Source of the DNA: Adiantum capillus-veneris
Lineage: Eukaryota > Streptophyta > Polypodiopsida > Polypodiales > Pteridaceae
Length of the DNA stretch: 64,000 nucleotides
Reading direction: 5' to 3'
Assembly (NCBI GenBank): GCA_014529385.2
Contig: CM043963.1
Location: 109,036,912-109,100,911, forward strand
In this document: piece after piece, positions 18,806-29,520 of the stretch
How positions within the stretch are numbered: the first letter of the stretch is position 1
How the letters are laid out: the number at the start of each line of letters is the position of its first letter
The notes under the pieces: generated by a model
Told to the model about the DNA's origin: nothing
What the model saw: only the letters and a program-made list of their open reading frames with translations
Database searches by the model: none
Position numbers and translations under genes: made by a program

Positions 18806-19883
18806 TTGGAGCAGGCACAGGCTAAATTTGGCACGAGCTTCATGCAAAAAAAACAACGCTGTGTGCTTTCGACGCACCAAAGAAGGCGGAGGAAGGCACG
18901 CGCCACTTTTATCAAGTGGGGACAATGGGCTGCCACCCGGCCAGATTTGTTTCCGAAGGATCTTTGCGCAGAGCTGGAAAAGCTGCGCTCAAATGCACCA
19001 GCCCACAAGAGTGTTACTGACGTAATTCGGCGAGACTTCATTATCATGAATTGGATTGCTAATTTGTCAACCTTAGTACTAGGGCTGAGGTGGCTAAGGT
19101 TAGACGAGAGTGTGCGCCAGTTTGCGGTTTTCATGTTGACGCAAGTTGATTTAGCCAGAGAAGCACCACAATTGAGTAGGTTTTCATATAATTTTAGGAG
19201 TTGGAGAGATGTATCTTTCCCAAGACCAGTTTATCCGTTAGTGCATCTGGCAGTTCTTGTTGAGTCCTTTGAGCAAGGAGAGAGTGTTTCAAATTACATT
19301 GAGCTTTCTGACAACAATCAGGTGAGTCGTAAGCTCGCATACATTGGCACAAATACCATTCTGAAGATGCTTTTGGTGGATAACACACCCTGGCAACATT
19401 CTGGTGTGTACAAAAAAGGAAACAGAGAAAAAGAAGAGGCAAAAAAAGTCTAGACCTCAGTTGGTCTTTTTAAATGTGGGTTTGACAGCTGAGCTCTCTC
19501 AAAAGGATCGTGGCAACCTTTTAGAGTTTTTCAAAGCGGTGGTGTTGAGAGATGGCCGAAAAGCAGCTCAATGTGCGCTTGGATTCTCTAGTAAACAGTC
19601 ATGTCCAAATCCGGCTGCTTTTATTAAGCAGTTGGAGACATCTTTCAAGTTTTGGGGTTCTAAAGAGGCAAAGGTTATTTGTCCAGGAGAGTGCATGCAA
19701 GATGTTTTAGAGCAAGTGAGAATACACAGAGTTAACATTGATGGTGATGTTTGCACAGTGATGGTCACCATGACGGTTCTAGAAGGTTGGCAGCGCAAGC
19801 TTGATCCTGATTTCAATAAGATGCACTCTTCAAAAGCTGCAGAATCTCTCGCGTATACCATAAATGCAGTAATGGCTCCTTAG
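18806..19883 (+). pseudogene. ABC1/UbiB (ADCK-type) kinase pseudogene
   Basis: The translation has the family signature FIKWGQWAATRPDLFP (KxGQ motif), IRRDFIIMNW, QVDLAREAPQLSRF, a shortened HPGN segment, then FLNVG and RVNIDGDVCTVMV with a C-terminus ending at TAG 19,881. Between NAPAHK and SVTDV the nucleotide-binding segment with its lysine is missing. In the HxDxHPGN motif the catalytic Asp is deleted with a frame change near 19,385, and the usual DVG is NVG. Family role: atypical kinases of mitochondria and plastids tied to quinone lipids. No intron is seen, so a retrocopy is possible. Confidence 0.87.
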
Positions 19884-20151
19884 TTTCATCGCCATTGCTG
19901 TGCTATTACTGCAATCTCATGGATTCAAGCAAAGCAATAAAGCAAAATTTTTGTTATACGTCAGGGTTGCGGCTATTTTATCGAAATGGTGGAGGCATGT
20001 GAAGTCTCAGGAAGATGGGATGATGGTGGTGTACACACCGCATTGGAAATTTTGTTCTAAGAGAGACACTAATGTACATGGTACAATGGAAATTTTGTGA
20101 GTTAATTCATAATTCTAGAACATGCAGGGTGACTGACTTCCAGTTGCGGCT

Positions 20152-20586
20152 TTGTTTCGTATGAGAAGTCGGAGCACCTGCAAGAAAAGCTTCGACAAAT
20201 CACCTAAGATGGCCATATCCCTTTCTTGTCAAAGATCCTGGTACGGGCACCAGTGTGGTGGATACATTGGTAGACCCGCTCTCAGACCCCATTCGGCCGC
20301 CGATGCTCCTCCAGATGAGGGCCTTGGCTACCACCCGGAGGTCAGTCACCAGTTGTACAGAGAGGAAGGTATCCTTTCATGGATGGAGGGTGGAGGTGGG
20401 CCATTGGAGATAGACCAAGGATTTAGCAGGTTGCAGAAGCTATGCTGCAAGTTGCAGTCTATTGTAGCAGGATGTGAGGCAGGTGCTATAGGGACATCAA
20501 TCAACATCTATGCAAGCAGTACATTGGTGGCTTTGCTGTGCGATGGTCGAAAGGAGGAGTTGGTGAGAAAATCAAGACAATCTTAG
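20152..20586 (+). other. Unidentified open frame ahead of the PPR remnant
   Basis: 145 codons without a domain I recognise. The 3' end enters the tandem duplication below. It may be the degenerate upstream part of the PPR copy, since downstream text leads directly into PPR-like IHADIASQ. No function assigned. Confidence 0.25.
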
Positions 20587-20960
20587 CAATCACAGTGAAG
20601 AGCTGGACAAATCCTGTAGAAGACACAAATTGCGGCAAGAGGTGGTTAGGGTTGTTGCTATGGTCTTTTTGGGCCCCCGACTTCGAAATGTTGGAGAGGC
20701 TCCGAAAGGCAGAAAAATTCACGTTGATATTTTCGGTGCAGTGCATTGGTGACTTTGCTGTGCGATGGTCGAAAGGAGGAGCTGGTCAGTAAATCAAGAC
20801 AATCTTAGCAATCACAGTGAAGAGCTGGACAAATCTTGTAGAAGACACAAATTGCGGCAAGAGGTGGTTAGGGTCGTTGCCCTAGTCTTTTGGGCCCCCG
20901 ACTTCGAAATGTTGGAGAGGCTCTGAAAGGTAGAAAAATTCATGCTGATATTGCCAGTCA
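20527..20960 (+). repeat. Tandem duplication, unit about 220 bp
   Basis: Two units (about 20,527-20,747 and 20,748-20,960) share long stretches such as AATCTTAGCAATCACAGTGA and AGACACAAATTGCGGCAAGA, differing at few sites. The second copy leads into the PPR-like region. Confidence 0.88.
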
Positions 20961-22190
20961 GGTGTTGTTCAAAAAGATGATGTGCTTGGCAATGTCGTAG
21001 TGTGGATTCTTGGAATGCACTGATTGCAACATTTGCCCCATAGGGGCAGGGCCAGGAAGCTCTAGTCTGTTTTCAGTAGATGCGAAGCGATGGCCTCTCT
21101 CCCGATTGTATGCTCCATAGGGCAGGACCAAAAAGCTCTGGGCTATTTTCAGCAGATGCGAGGCAAGGGCCTCTCCCCAAAACTTCTCGAGGAGCTTCCT
21201 ATCGGGAGTGTGGACTCTTGGAATGCACTGATTGTAGGATTTTTCCCATAGGGTAGGGCCAAAAACCTCCAGTCTGCTTTTAGTAGATGCAAAACAAGAG
21301 CCTCTCTCCTGATTCCAGGATTTGCCCACATGGACAGGACTAGAAAGCTCTAGTCTTTTGCGGAAGCTGCAAAGCGAGGGCCTCTCTCAAGATGCAATCA
21401 CCTACGCATGTATATTGAAGGCATGTGGCTCTACGCAGGATGATCGAAAGTTCTAGATGAGCTTCCTGCCCGGGATGTTATCTCTTGGAGTGTGTTGATT
21501 GTAGGATATGCCCAACATGGCTGTGGCAAGGAAGCTCTCGACTGTTTTAACCAGATGCGAAGCGAAAAGGGTCCCTCTGCAATGGAATCACCTATGTATG
21601 CACCTTGTGGGCCTTTATCTATTTGTATCATATGAGAATCGAACACGACGTTTCTCCATATATAATCTCCTATGCAGTGCAAGACATCAACTTGGGAAAG
21701 TTTATTCATGATGAGGTCGCTAATCAGGGGATTTTAATGAAACATGTGTACTCAGAGGTGCTTTGGTTGGTATGTATACCGAATCTAGCACTCTCACAAA
21801 AGCTCAAAATGTTTTGGATCAGCTTCTTACATAGAAAGTGGTCTCTTATAATGTGTTGGTTGTGGTTGCTACAAAGGGAAGTAGGAATGTCAACAGTCAT
21901 TAGGAAATCGGCTAAGCAGTGAGGGTGAGGACAAGGCTCCATGCAGCATGAACAAGGCTTAAACACGCGAAGTCGAAGGACAGGTTGCATCTTGAAGGCT
22001 TGTGACCTTACGCAAGATGTTGACATGGTTGAGAAAATTCATGATAGCATTGTTCGTCAGAGGCTATTGGAGAAAGATGTGCTTGCTAGTGCTTTGGTTG
22101 ATATGTACGCCAAATGTGGTGTGGTCATGAAAGGACGGGAAGTTCTTCATGGGCTTCTTCTTTGAAATATCGTCACTTGGATGTGTTGAT
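20900..22190 (+). pseudogene. PPR (pentatricopeptide repeat) pseudogene, upstream part
   Basis: In shifting frames the plus strand encodes PPR pieces: SWNALIATFAP, DGLSPD, SQDAITYACILKACGS, DVISWSVLIVGYAQHGCGKEAL, GKFIHDEVANQG, KIHDSIVRQ and LASALVDMYAKCGV. These are the alternating motifs of plant PLS-class PPR proteins, which act in organelle RNA processing and editing. Repeated local duplications (three SWNALI copies) and many frame breaks make it non-functional. A minus-strand frame at 20,958-21,329 is only its antisense. Confidence 0.85.
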
Positions 22191-22829
22191 TGCATTTGTA
22201 CATGAAGATGACAAGGTTTGAAGAATTTTGTTTTGCCAACAGAGGGATACACTACGACATGGCAATGTGGAAGTACACATGTCTTCATAAAACATCGGTA
22301 ACAAGTTCTTCCTTGTACAAGTGAGTATTTTTATAAATAAAGAAGTCCCTCCAACACTAGAGGAAAAGCATAGGTCCCCCTTCATCATTGGAGGGGATAA
22401 AAGTGACGGGGAAGCACATTCCCTACGGTTTTATTATAAATGTGGAGAACGGTACCAACTCCACACCATACATACATATGGTTTTTTTTTTTTTAAATGG
22501 GCACAAGCATCGCAATGCACGAAATTCACCTCTCCATCTTTATTATATTGTGTTAATTTTCAACTTCATTCATCTTTTAATGCAAAATCTCATTTGTGAT
22601 GCGAGGTCGTAGAGCTTCTGGTGAAAGCTTCGAGGAGATATGCTAACGAGCCATCAGCACAAACTATGCCATGAGGTAAGAGCCACACCATTATCACTTT
22701 TTGAGTTCTTACCATGTGCACAGTAAAGCAATCAAGGCAAACTAGTTTGCAGCTACGATAGTCTCCCTCCACCTTGTGCAGCTCCAACTTGCGTCACCTT
22801 TCCTCATCATCGCTACTCCAGTTACATTG
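22191..22829. other. Non-coding stretch
   Basis: Downstream of the last PPR motif only fading similarity (DIVTW at about 22,170) is seen. It includes a T11 run at 22,482. Nothing else recognised. Confidence 0.35.
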
Positions 22830-23264
22830 CTACTTCATCGCTACTGGCACTGAAAGTTCGTCGGCCTCCATTGCTACTCCAGTTACATTGCTGTTTTGGG
22901 GTTTGCGCAGGAGCCTGAACACGACGCTCAGCTTGGTGATTGCTTCTTCCTCTGCGAGGCTTTCCAACAGCTCTCTCCTTTCTGCGTTTTTTATGGGCTT
23001 TGAAATCTGCAACAATGGTGATGAAGCTGCCTCTCTGCAGCATCTGGAACCATCCCCGTAAGTGTCGCCTATGTCTTCTTTGTCATCATCAGCATCCCCA
23101 TCCTCGCCTTTATCTCCAACTGCATTCTCTTCTTTGTCAGCTACATCTTCTTCTGGTTGATGCAGACCCCTTGGAGCACCTCTTAAGGTTGGAGCTAGAG
23201 GTTGAGAAATATGTGGAAAATCCGAAGCAGCAGCAACTGATTCTGAATCCAATGCCCTCTTCAT
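22830..23264 (-). CDS. Hypothetical acidic protein frame
   Basis: 145 codons from ATG at 23,264. The N-terminus (MKRALDSESVAAASDF) is followed by a strongly acidic stretch (GEDGDADDDKEDIGD) and a leucine-rich part (ERRELLESLAEEEA). I recognise no family. It could be the first exon or a retrocopy fragment of a host gene. The opposite strand is also open, so coding status is unproved. Confidence 0.25.
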   Translation of the reverse strand: MKRALDSESVAAASDFPHISQPLAPTLRGAPRGLHQPEEDVADKEENAVGDKGEDGDADDDKEDIGDTYGDGSRCCREAASSPLLQISKPIKNAERRELLESLAEEEAITKLSVVFRLLRKPQNSNVTGVAMEADELSVPVAMK

Positions 23265-23904
23265 AGGAGAGACTTGTAGCTCATCGTGTTACCCAGCACT
23301 ACCATGTGCAATCCATGGCACTAGACAGCAGCGTTCCACCATCCGCATCATGAATTCTTTTGGTGAAAACTCTAGAAAGCATAGTTCCAAGTGTTATGAT
23401 GGCAGATAATATATATCTATCGATTCCAGATTTGACTCAAACCCCGCATCATTGCCACCTGGGAAACTTGCAATTAGGCAAAGAACAAGGGAGGGTTCCA
23501 CTGGCAGCAATGACTCGACTGCTTCAGGAAGGATGACCCACCGATCAGATCTGCAGGAAACGTAGGTCTCGGCGTTACAGGTCGGTGCATCGGGATACAG
23601 GACGCCGCTAGTTCCATCAACGCCCTGCGAAGGTTGTTTTACGCCGCGAGCTGACCTAACAAAGGGGCCGTGAGGTGTGCACTGTCAAGCAGGTTCAGCA
23701 CAGCAGAGAATTAGCCCCTCACTTTAATTTGTTTTAAGCTTTAGTGCCCGTAGTGGACTATGGCACCGATCTCTCTCATTGAGGGTCGAGATGGCATTGT
23801 TCCTGGGGGAGCTGTCACGTAACAGGGCTGATTATTGTAGGGCTTTACCAGCATGTTGTCGAGCAAGCTGTGAAAAAAAGCCTTTCCTTCGCACTTGATG
23901 GGCA
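23265..23904. other. Unassigned stretch, possibly host-gene debris
   Basis: Around 23,430-23,600 the base composition and codon texture look gene-like (for example PPGKLAIRQRTREGS on plus), but no domain is recognised and frames are broken. Confidence 0.3.
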
Positions 23905-24588
23905 TCCTTTTTGGGATGTCTCTTGGAGCACATTGATTGCATGATATGTCCACACATGGATGTGGCAAGGACCATATGCGAAGCAAAGACCTCTCTATAT
24001 AGGCAAGCAAATTGAAAGCCTCACCCTTCCTAAGATGTTGACATGGGTGAGAGAATTCATGATGAGAGTGCTAGTCAAGGGAAGTTCAAAACAATGTCGA
24101 TAGGGAAGGTCTCTCTCTAAATGCAAATGCAATCTCATATGCTTGCACCTTGAAGGCCTCTCGCCTTCTGCAAGATCTTCTCATGGAGAAGAGAATTCAC
24201 GATGAGATTCCTATGTAGGGGATGTTGGAGAAATATGTACTTGGCAATGCTTTGGTAATATGTATGTCAAATGTGGGGTCCTTATGAAAGCACATAAAGT
24301 TCTTGATGAGCATTCTATCCAAAATGTCATCTCTTGGAATGTATTTACTGCAGGATATGCCCAGCATGGCTATGGCAAGGAAGCATTAAGATGTTTTCAC
24401 AAGATGCAAAGGAAAGGGCCTTTTTTCATGGCTTAAGATGTTTTCACTAGATATGCCCAGCATGGCTGTGGCAAGGAAGCACTGAAATGTTTTCACCAGA
24501 TGCCAAGGAAAGGCCTTTCTTCACATGCAATCATCTATGCAGTCAGGCGTTGTGAGGGGGCTGTTGAAGAAACATTTTGTGCGTGGTG
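23905..24588 (+). pseudogene. PPR pseudogene, downstream part, interrupted by element E
   Basis: Pieces readable on plus: SWSTLIA, VLGNALV, NVISWNVFTAGYAQHGYGKEAL, then a duplicated RYAQHGCGKEALKCFHQMPRKGLS. The reading stops at the LTR of element E and resumes right after it at 27,561 with MVDMYAKC, the next expected PPR segment. Element E therefore inserted into this PPR copy. Confidence 0.82.
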
Positions 24589-24716
24589 TGTTGGGTAAAT
24601 TAGCCCCATGTCGCCCACTACACTTATTCTTTTATGTACATAAAGGGGCTCACATATTCATAGTGAGCTTTAACCCTTGCAAACACATGTCTCCTCTTCT
24701 TCTCTCCTCCATCGAT

Positions 24717-24749
<33 letters not shown>

Positions 24750-24760
24750 CGCGCACTTCA
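24589..24760 (+). repeat. Element E 5' LTR with CA microsatellite, followed by initiator-Met primer site
   Basis: Begins TGTTGGGTAAATTAGCCCC, ends in a (CA)n tract (24,718-24,746) and CTTCA. The next bases TGCTATCAGAGC (24,763-24,774) differ by one base from the initiator-Met tRNA site common to copia elements. Confidence 0.7.
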
Positions 24761-24774
24761 ACTGCTATCAGAGC

Positions 24775-25790
24775 TTGAGGATTGGGGAGCACCATTGGAG
24801 CTTGGCAGAGAAGCAGGCGGGGAAGCAAAGAACGCAGCAAAACTTCAACACGTTTTTGTCGATATATTTTGGTATATCAAAAGGTTTTCATTTAGGCCGA
24901 TTTCCATGATGTATAATCAATTTTTTGTGCTCTTTGACTTTGCAGAAGAAAGTTTTCTCTGAATCCTCACCAATTTTGATTTACATTGCTCAGATTGCCT
25001 ATAGGTCGTGTAGGACAGGCTGCAAATTTTACAAGTCATATTTCTCCTGGTTAGAATCAGTGTTTCAGGTTGATTCCGTCACTTCTCGACTGTTTTCGCA
25101 TGCTCTACAACTTTACAAAAGAAAATTTCTACAAATTCTGCACGGTTTGGAAGTTATCTACTTCAGATAGTAGGGTGGTCTACTTTTGCAGGTTCTTCTG
25201 CATACATGTTTTCATTGTAGACTCTTTCTGCAATCTCTATCATACGTGCATATTAGATGTAAGATCTTGAGGGTCTGTTAGATCAGGCAAACTACCACAA
25301 ATTTTTCAAAAAAGGGTTTCTGTGGTTGATGTGCATTTTGGCACTTAGTGGTTGTTGTGCCATAGTGTTTTGGCATCACATTGTGAGAGTGTTTGCTCAA
25401 CAGGTTATGTCATTTGACATGTATGCAGTAATCTTGTTAGGAGGGATATTGATGATGCTAGATTCATCGGCTACCACATTGTGCTCTTGGATTAGAGCGA
25501 GTTTTTTGCATCATTTGAGCGGTTTTGCTCACTTGTCTCATTACATTGATCGTCATATTTGCTGACAGTTCTCTTGGACAACTTGTGCCTAGAGGTATGT
25601 TGTATTTTGATAGTGCTTGGTGTATGAGTTATCCAGGATTTGGCTATTGTTAGTAGATTGATCTTGTTCACAGGATATCGCCATGGATTGGGCAAGTACA
25701 TCATTGTCAGAGTTTATGATTTTCCGTATGAGGTTTGATGGTCCAAACTTCGAGCATTGGCAAGCAAGTATGCATGATGCATTGACTTAG
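24775..25790 (+). other. Element E leader region
   Basis: About 1 kb between primer site and the gag-like frame. No domain recognised. Confidence 0.4.
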
Positions 25791-26480
25791 TTGGGCCAAG
25801 TGTTTCCACTGCAAGGCATGGATGCTAGGCCAGAGTATATGATTAATGATGAGTGGGAGGATTTGGATGATCTGGCACGTTTGACGATTGTGTTACACCT
25901 TGATGAGTTTGTCTATTGCATTGGTTTGGATGCAATTATAGCTAAAGATTTATGGCAGAGGTTGTACTGCAATGATTTTGGTAGAAATGAGTCTGAAGAG
26001 ATGCCTATAGTCAAAGGACAATCTCACAGGCACAGAGACATTGTGTGTTAGCATTGTGGCCATACGAGGCATGTACACATGCATTGTTTTTGGTGGATGA
26101 GATAGTGGAAGAGACAACACAGGAGAGATGCTATCACTTTGACTGATGTGGGAGCAAAGGTAGCGTATGAGGCTACACACAACAGAGATGTCCTATTTGC
26201 TTCCATGTTTACTCCTGACTTTCTTATGTTGGTTTTTGATGACACATTACCTTCACATTTGATGCCAGATGTGAGTGCTAGGTTTCACATCAGGCCAAGT
26301 GGTTTAGCACATATGCTAGTGGTATGCTTGGATGTGTGCATCTAGCTGATAGTTCAATGCATGACATAGTTGGTGCAGAGATGTTAGATTATCATAGCCA
26401 AGTGGTGCATCATACATGCTGCAAGATGTACGCCATGTGCCAAGTTTGACACAGAGCTTGATCTCTGTGAGTCAGTAAAT
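25791..26480 (+). pseudogene. Element E copia-like Gag and protease/pre-integrase remnant
   Basis: LARLTIVLHLDE and AKDLWQRL are typical of copia Gag (UBN2 type). A zinc knuckle C-x2-C-x4-H-x4-C follows at 26,047-26,088 (HCGHTRHVHMHC), with a TAG in its second position that probably arose from CAG. Then comes a degenerate protease site (DVSARFHI in place of the usual DSGASFH) and VHLADSSMHDIVGAE, which matches the segment after the copia protease. Coding is interrupted by stops. Confidence 0.68.
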
Positions 26481-26502
26481 ATGAGACAGTGGATGCCAGG
26501 TA

Positions 26503-27256
26503 GTGTTGGATGAGCACTACTTTATATTGCATCACAGACAGCTAGTCACAATGAGAGGTGCTAGTGTTGGCAGGATTCATGTGATGCAAGTACGTCTCAT
26601 TCGAGACGATGCAATGTTTGTGAGTATGCATTCATGCAGAGAGACAAGGCATGGCTCCTTTGCGGATAGGCTGCATGCTGCTACAGTTTGTGAGCATGTT
26701 GAGCCAGTTATGCACCAAGGCTTGTCATTTGTGGATGCGATGACGAATATGGATGACTTGAGTGTTGAGGATTCCACCATGATTCATTCATGGATATGCT
26801 TAGGCTAGAGGCCAATGCGTGTGAGTTGGAGTTGGACATTGCTCTTGACTCACAGGGTTCATGACAAACATATGCTTTTGGTACGCATGTGCTATGCGAG
26901 AGACACGAGGATGGATTCTAGGGATTGGAGTCTGCATGTCAACATGAATTCCATGAAAGGGTTATGAGCCAGATTTGATTGAAATGGTGAGATTGGATGA
27001 GATTTTCACGATTGCATCAGCATTCAAGAGCCTCATGTATGAGATACAGATCTTCAAACCCGAGATTGCATTTACGATAGGTGCATTTGCAGTGGGAGCA
27101 ATTAGCCATGCATTGGCTGATATTGTTTTTGAGCATAGGGACACTTTGCATCGTATGGTGAGATACCTGCAAGATGTGTGCATCTTTGGTGAGGAGTATG
27201 TAGTTGATCACTCTATACTTCCTCTACAGTTTGAGATGGATACACACAGAGAGTAA
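26503..27256 (+). pseudogene. Element E 3' coding remnants
   Basis: Two open pieces (26,503-26,808 and 26,975-27,256) continue on plus. The first (RHGSFADRLHAATVCEHVEPV) looks like the pre-integrase end. The second (ASAFKSLMYEIQIFKPEIAF) I do not recognise. No integrase catalytic motif is present. Confidence 0.4.
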
Positions 27257-27364
27257 GCCAATGGGCGTTGGCCATGGTAATACTTGATGATCACCTTGTA
27301 CATGTTTTGTACGATTTCCTTTTGTTTTCTCCCTCATGACCACATTGGCCTTTACGTGGGAGGT

Positions 27365-27560
27365 TGTCGGGGTAAAGCCCCATGTGGCTGGTTAGGCGAG
27401 GCGCCTGCCCACTACACTTATTATTTTATGTACATGATAGAATAAGGGGGCTCACATATTCATAGTGAGTTTTAGATCTTGCAAACACATGTCTCCTCTT
27501 CTTCTCTCTTCTCCATTGTTGCATGCACACACACACACACACTCTCGTTCACACACTTCA
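27365..27560 (+). repeat. Element E 3' LTR
   Basis: Starts TGTCGGGGTAAAGCCCC after a purine-rich GTGGGAGG and ends ACACACTTCA. It carries an extra segment (GGCTGGTTAGGCGAGGCGCC) absent from the 5' LTR. Element G (1-199) and 39,861-40,066 belong to the same LTR group. Confidence 0.72.
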
Positions 27561-27592
27561 ATGGGATGGTCGATATGTATGCCAAATGTGTT

Positions 27593-28034
27593 TTGGTACA
27601 GACTCTTTTCTCTCATCTTTCTTGATAAGCGTGATTTTTGGTGGAGTGGCTTTCTTGATCCTATGTTCTAGTCTATCTCTTAAGAGAATGCCTAAGAAAA
27701 GACTTTAGTCCTGCCCTCTGGTGCTTTCTCCACATTTCTTGTATCTTCTTGATTGCATGGATTACTTGTTGTTTTTGAGCTTCTAATAAAGTTGGTAAAC
27801 CAGCCATCTCAAGGTTTTCTTGTATTGTTAACAAGCCTTCAAGCTCATTTACTCCTTGTACCTATTCATTTTTTATTTCCTGTTCTTGATCAGTCGTCAT
27901 GGGGTTTTCTTGCGCTTTTTGCAAGCCCTTTGACTGATCATCTTCACTTGTAGCCTACTAGGGTGTTTTTGGCTCAGGGCTGGGTTCTTTTAGGACATCA
28001 GTAAGTCCACCACAGCCTAGGATTCTTCTAGACT
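27593..28034. other. Unassigned stretch
   Basis: After a short PPR stub (to about 27,592) no feature is recognised until the minus-strand frames begin. Confidence 0.3.
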
Positions 28035-29011
28035 CTAGCCTGCAACCAGCAGATCTTGAATTGTCTTTTTGGCATTCTCCTCTTTTGCGAGTGGTCTGTA
28101 TGGGACTTTTGCCTTTGTGCTTTTTGTGTGGACTTGGGTTGCTTGTTCTGACTGAAGGCCTTCATCAGTGAGTGGGGACTCCATGTGAATTAGATTTGTA
28201 GCCACAGGGCTTGGTATTTTTGGTTCTTCTTGTTGTTGGGTTTCCTGTTTTACTGCCCTTGCCTTTTGCATGCTCCTCCTAATGGAAGATATGGTTCATC
28301 ATTTCTATCACATTGTCTTGATCAAATGTCTCTTCTTCTGTAGTGGTCTCAACAGTTTGTTGGCGATCCATCCTTCTTTTTGTTTGTAGCCTGTGTTGCG
28401 GTACTAACTTGTGTAAGGTTGATGCCAAATTTTTGTATGGCCTTGTGTATCGGGTTTGCTTGTCAAAATGTAGGTGCTGATGCAGAACCCTCATCAAGTT
28501 CTCTATCCTTCTTTCTAAATGTCAACAACTTCATGGTACTAAAGTCCTCATCAACACAGCCTTGTGGTTTTATCGGCTCTCCCCTTGGTAGCTTAGTGAA
28601 TTCTGCTATGGCGTCCAAGGTGATCTCTACGGTTACCTTCTCTCCGTCGGCCTTTGTGAGAGTAGCCGTCATCTTTCCTTCATCTACCTTCTATAGAGTG
28701 GTGATCCGCTCTTGAGTCCATCTGTAATCAACTCATACTATCGGCTTGGAGAGGAAATCCTCGACTCCTAGCCTAGAGATGGCTCTGTCGGCATTTTGCG
28801 ATGTATATGCAATGGTTTTGAAATCCTTGGGCATTTGTGGTGCCTCCCATCTCTTTCCTTGCTCGTCTTTCCATACACAATTGAAAACCCTGAGGCCATG
28901 CTGCGCTTGCATGGCCTCGTTGACAAAATAGGCCCTGGACCTTGTAATATGGTCCATGTCAACCTGATAGGTTTCTTTCTCCTCAAGCTTGTAGATGCTT
29001 CTGTGCCTCAT
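28035..29011 (-). pseudogene. Unidentified minus-strand protein remnant, probably retroelement-derived
   Basis: Four consecutive minus-strand pieces form one interrupted protein: RSRAYFVNEAMQAQHGLRVF, ISRLGVEDFLSKP, MTATLTKADGEKVTVEI, AEFTKLPRGEPIKPQG, then a Gln/Glu-rich tail. I do not recognise a named domain. It lies downstream of the D-type pol remnants on the same strand, so a gag-like protein of a related element is plausible but not shown. Confidence 0.4.
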
Positions 29012-29520
29012 TTTTCTAGGAGAACCTATGATAAAATAAATGACAAAAAATCAAATTTTAGATGGGTAATCATCAATTGTCAGTCATTTGTGGACTTAGT
29101 ACTCAAAAAGTTAGTTTGATCAATATCTTGAGCTCAGAGTGTCCAATTTTGGGATATGAGGTGTCATTGGGATCCCCTTGCTATGTACTTCATCATGGTA
29201 TACTCTAGCTCCTAAAATTTGATAAGTGGCAGCAACCGTGGTAGATTCATATATGCCAAATTTGAGATTTGTTCACATATTTTGTATATTCACCTCTCCT
29301 TGATCCCATCCATGCTATGCATGATCAATTTGGACACCTTAAACTTCAGATTAGGCTCAAAAAGTGTATGGAGTCCTTCTGACTTGGCCTTTCCGTAGTC
29401 AAGTTGGAATTTTTGACTTTTGACCTGTCTTTTGACTTCATTTTTACATTCTACTCTTCAAATGGTTTCTCTAGACTGGCCACATGATATAGCTTGTCAA
29501 TTTTCTTGGCTCAAGTGCAC
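29012..29520 (-). other. Non-coding, leader-like sequence (left of solo LTR)
   Basis: Contains GAGGTGTCATTGGGATCCCC (about 29,159), a phrase repeated at about 31,468. Such dispersed phrases resemble the degenerate leader repeats in element A. Confidence 0.4.

Larger units (their letters stand above)
24589..27560 (+). mobile_element. Element E: 3-kb copia-like element without RT or integrase
   Basis: LTRs at 24,589-24,760 and 27,365-27,560 share CGCCCACTACACTTATT, GGCTCACATATTCATAGTGAG and GCAAACACATGTCTCCTC plus CA-rich ends. A primer site TGCTATCAGAGC follows at 24,763. Inside are copia-like Gag and protease/pre-integrase remnants but no RT, RNase H or integrase. No exact 5-bp target duplication is visible, but the PPR frame continues across the element. 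Confidence 0.75.

Noticed and set aside
20958-21329. Minus-strand frame of about 123 codons
   Set aside because: Antisense of repeated PPR motifs; the plus strand shows clear PPR text.
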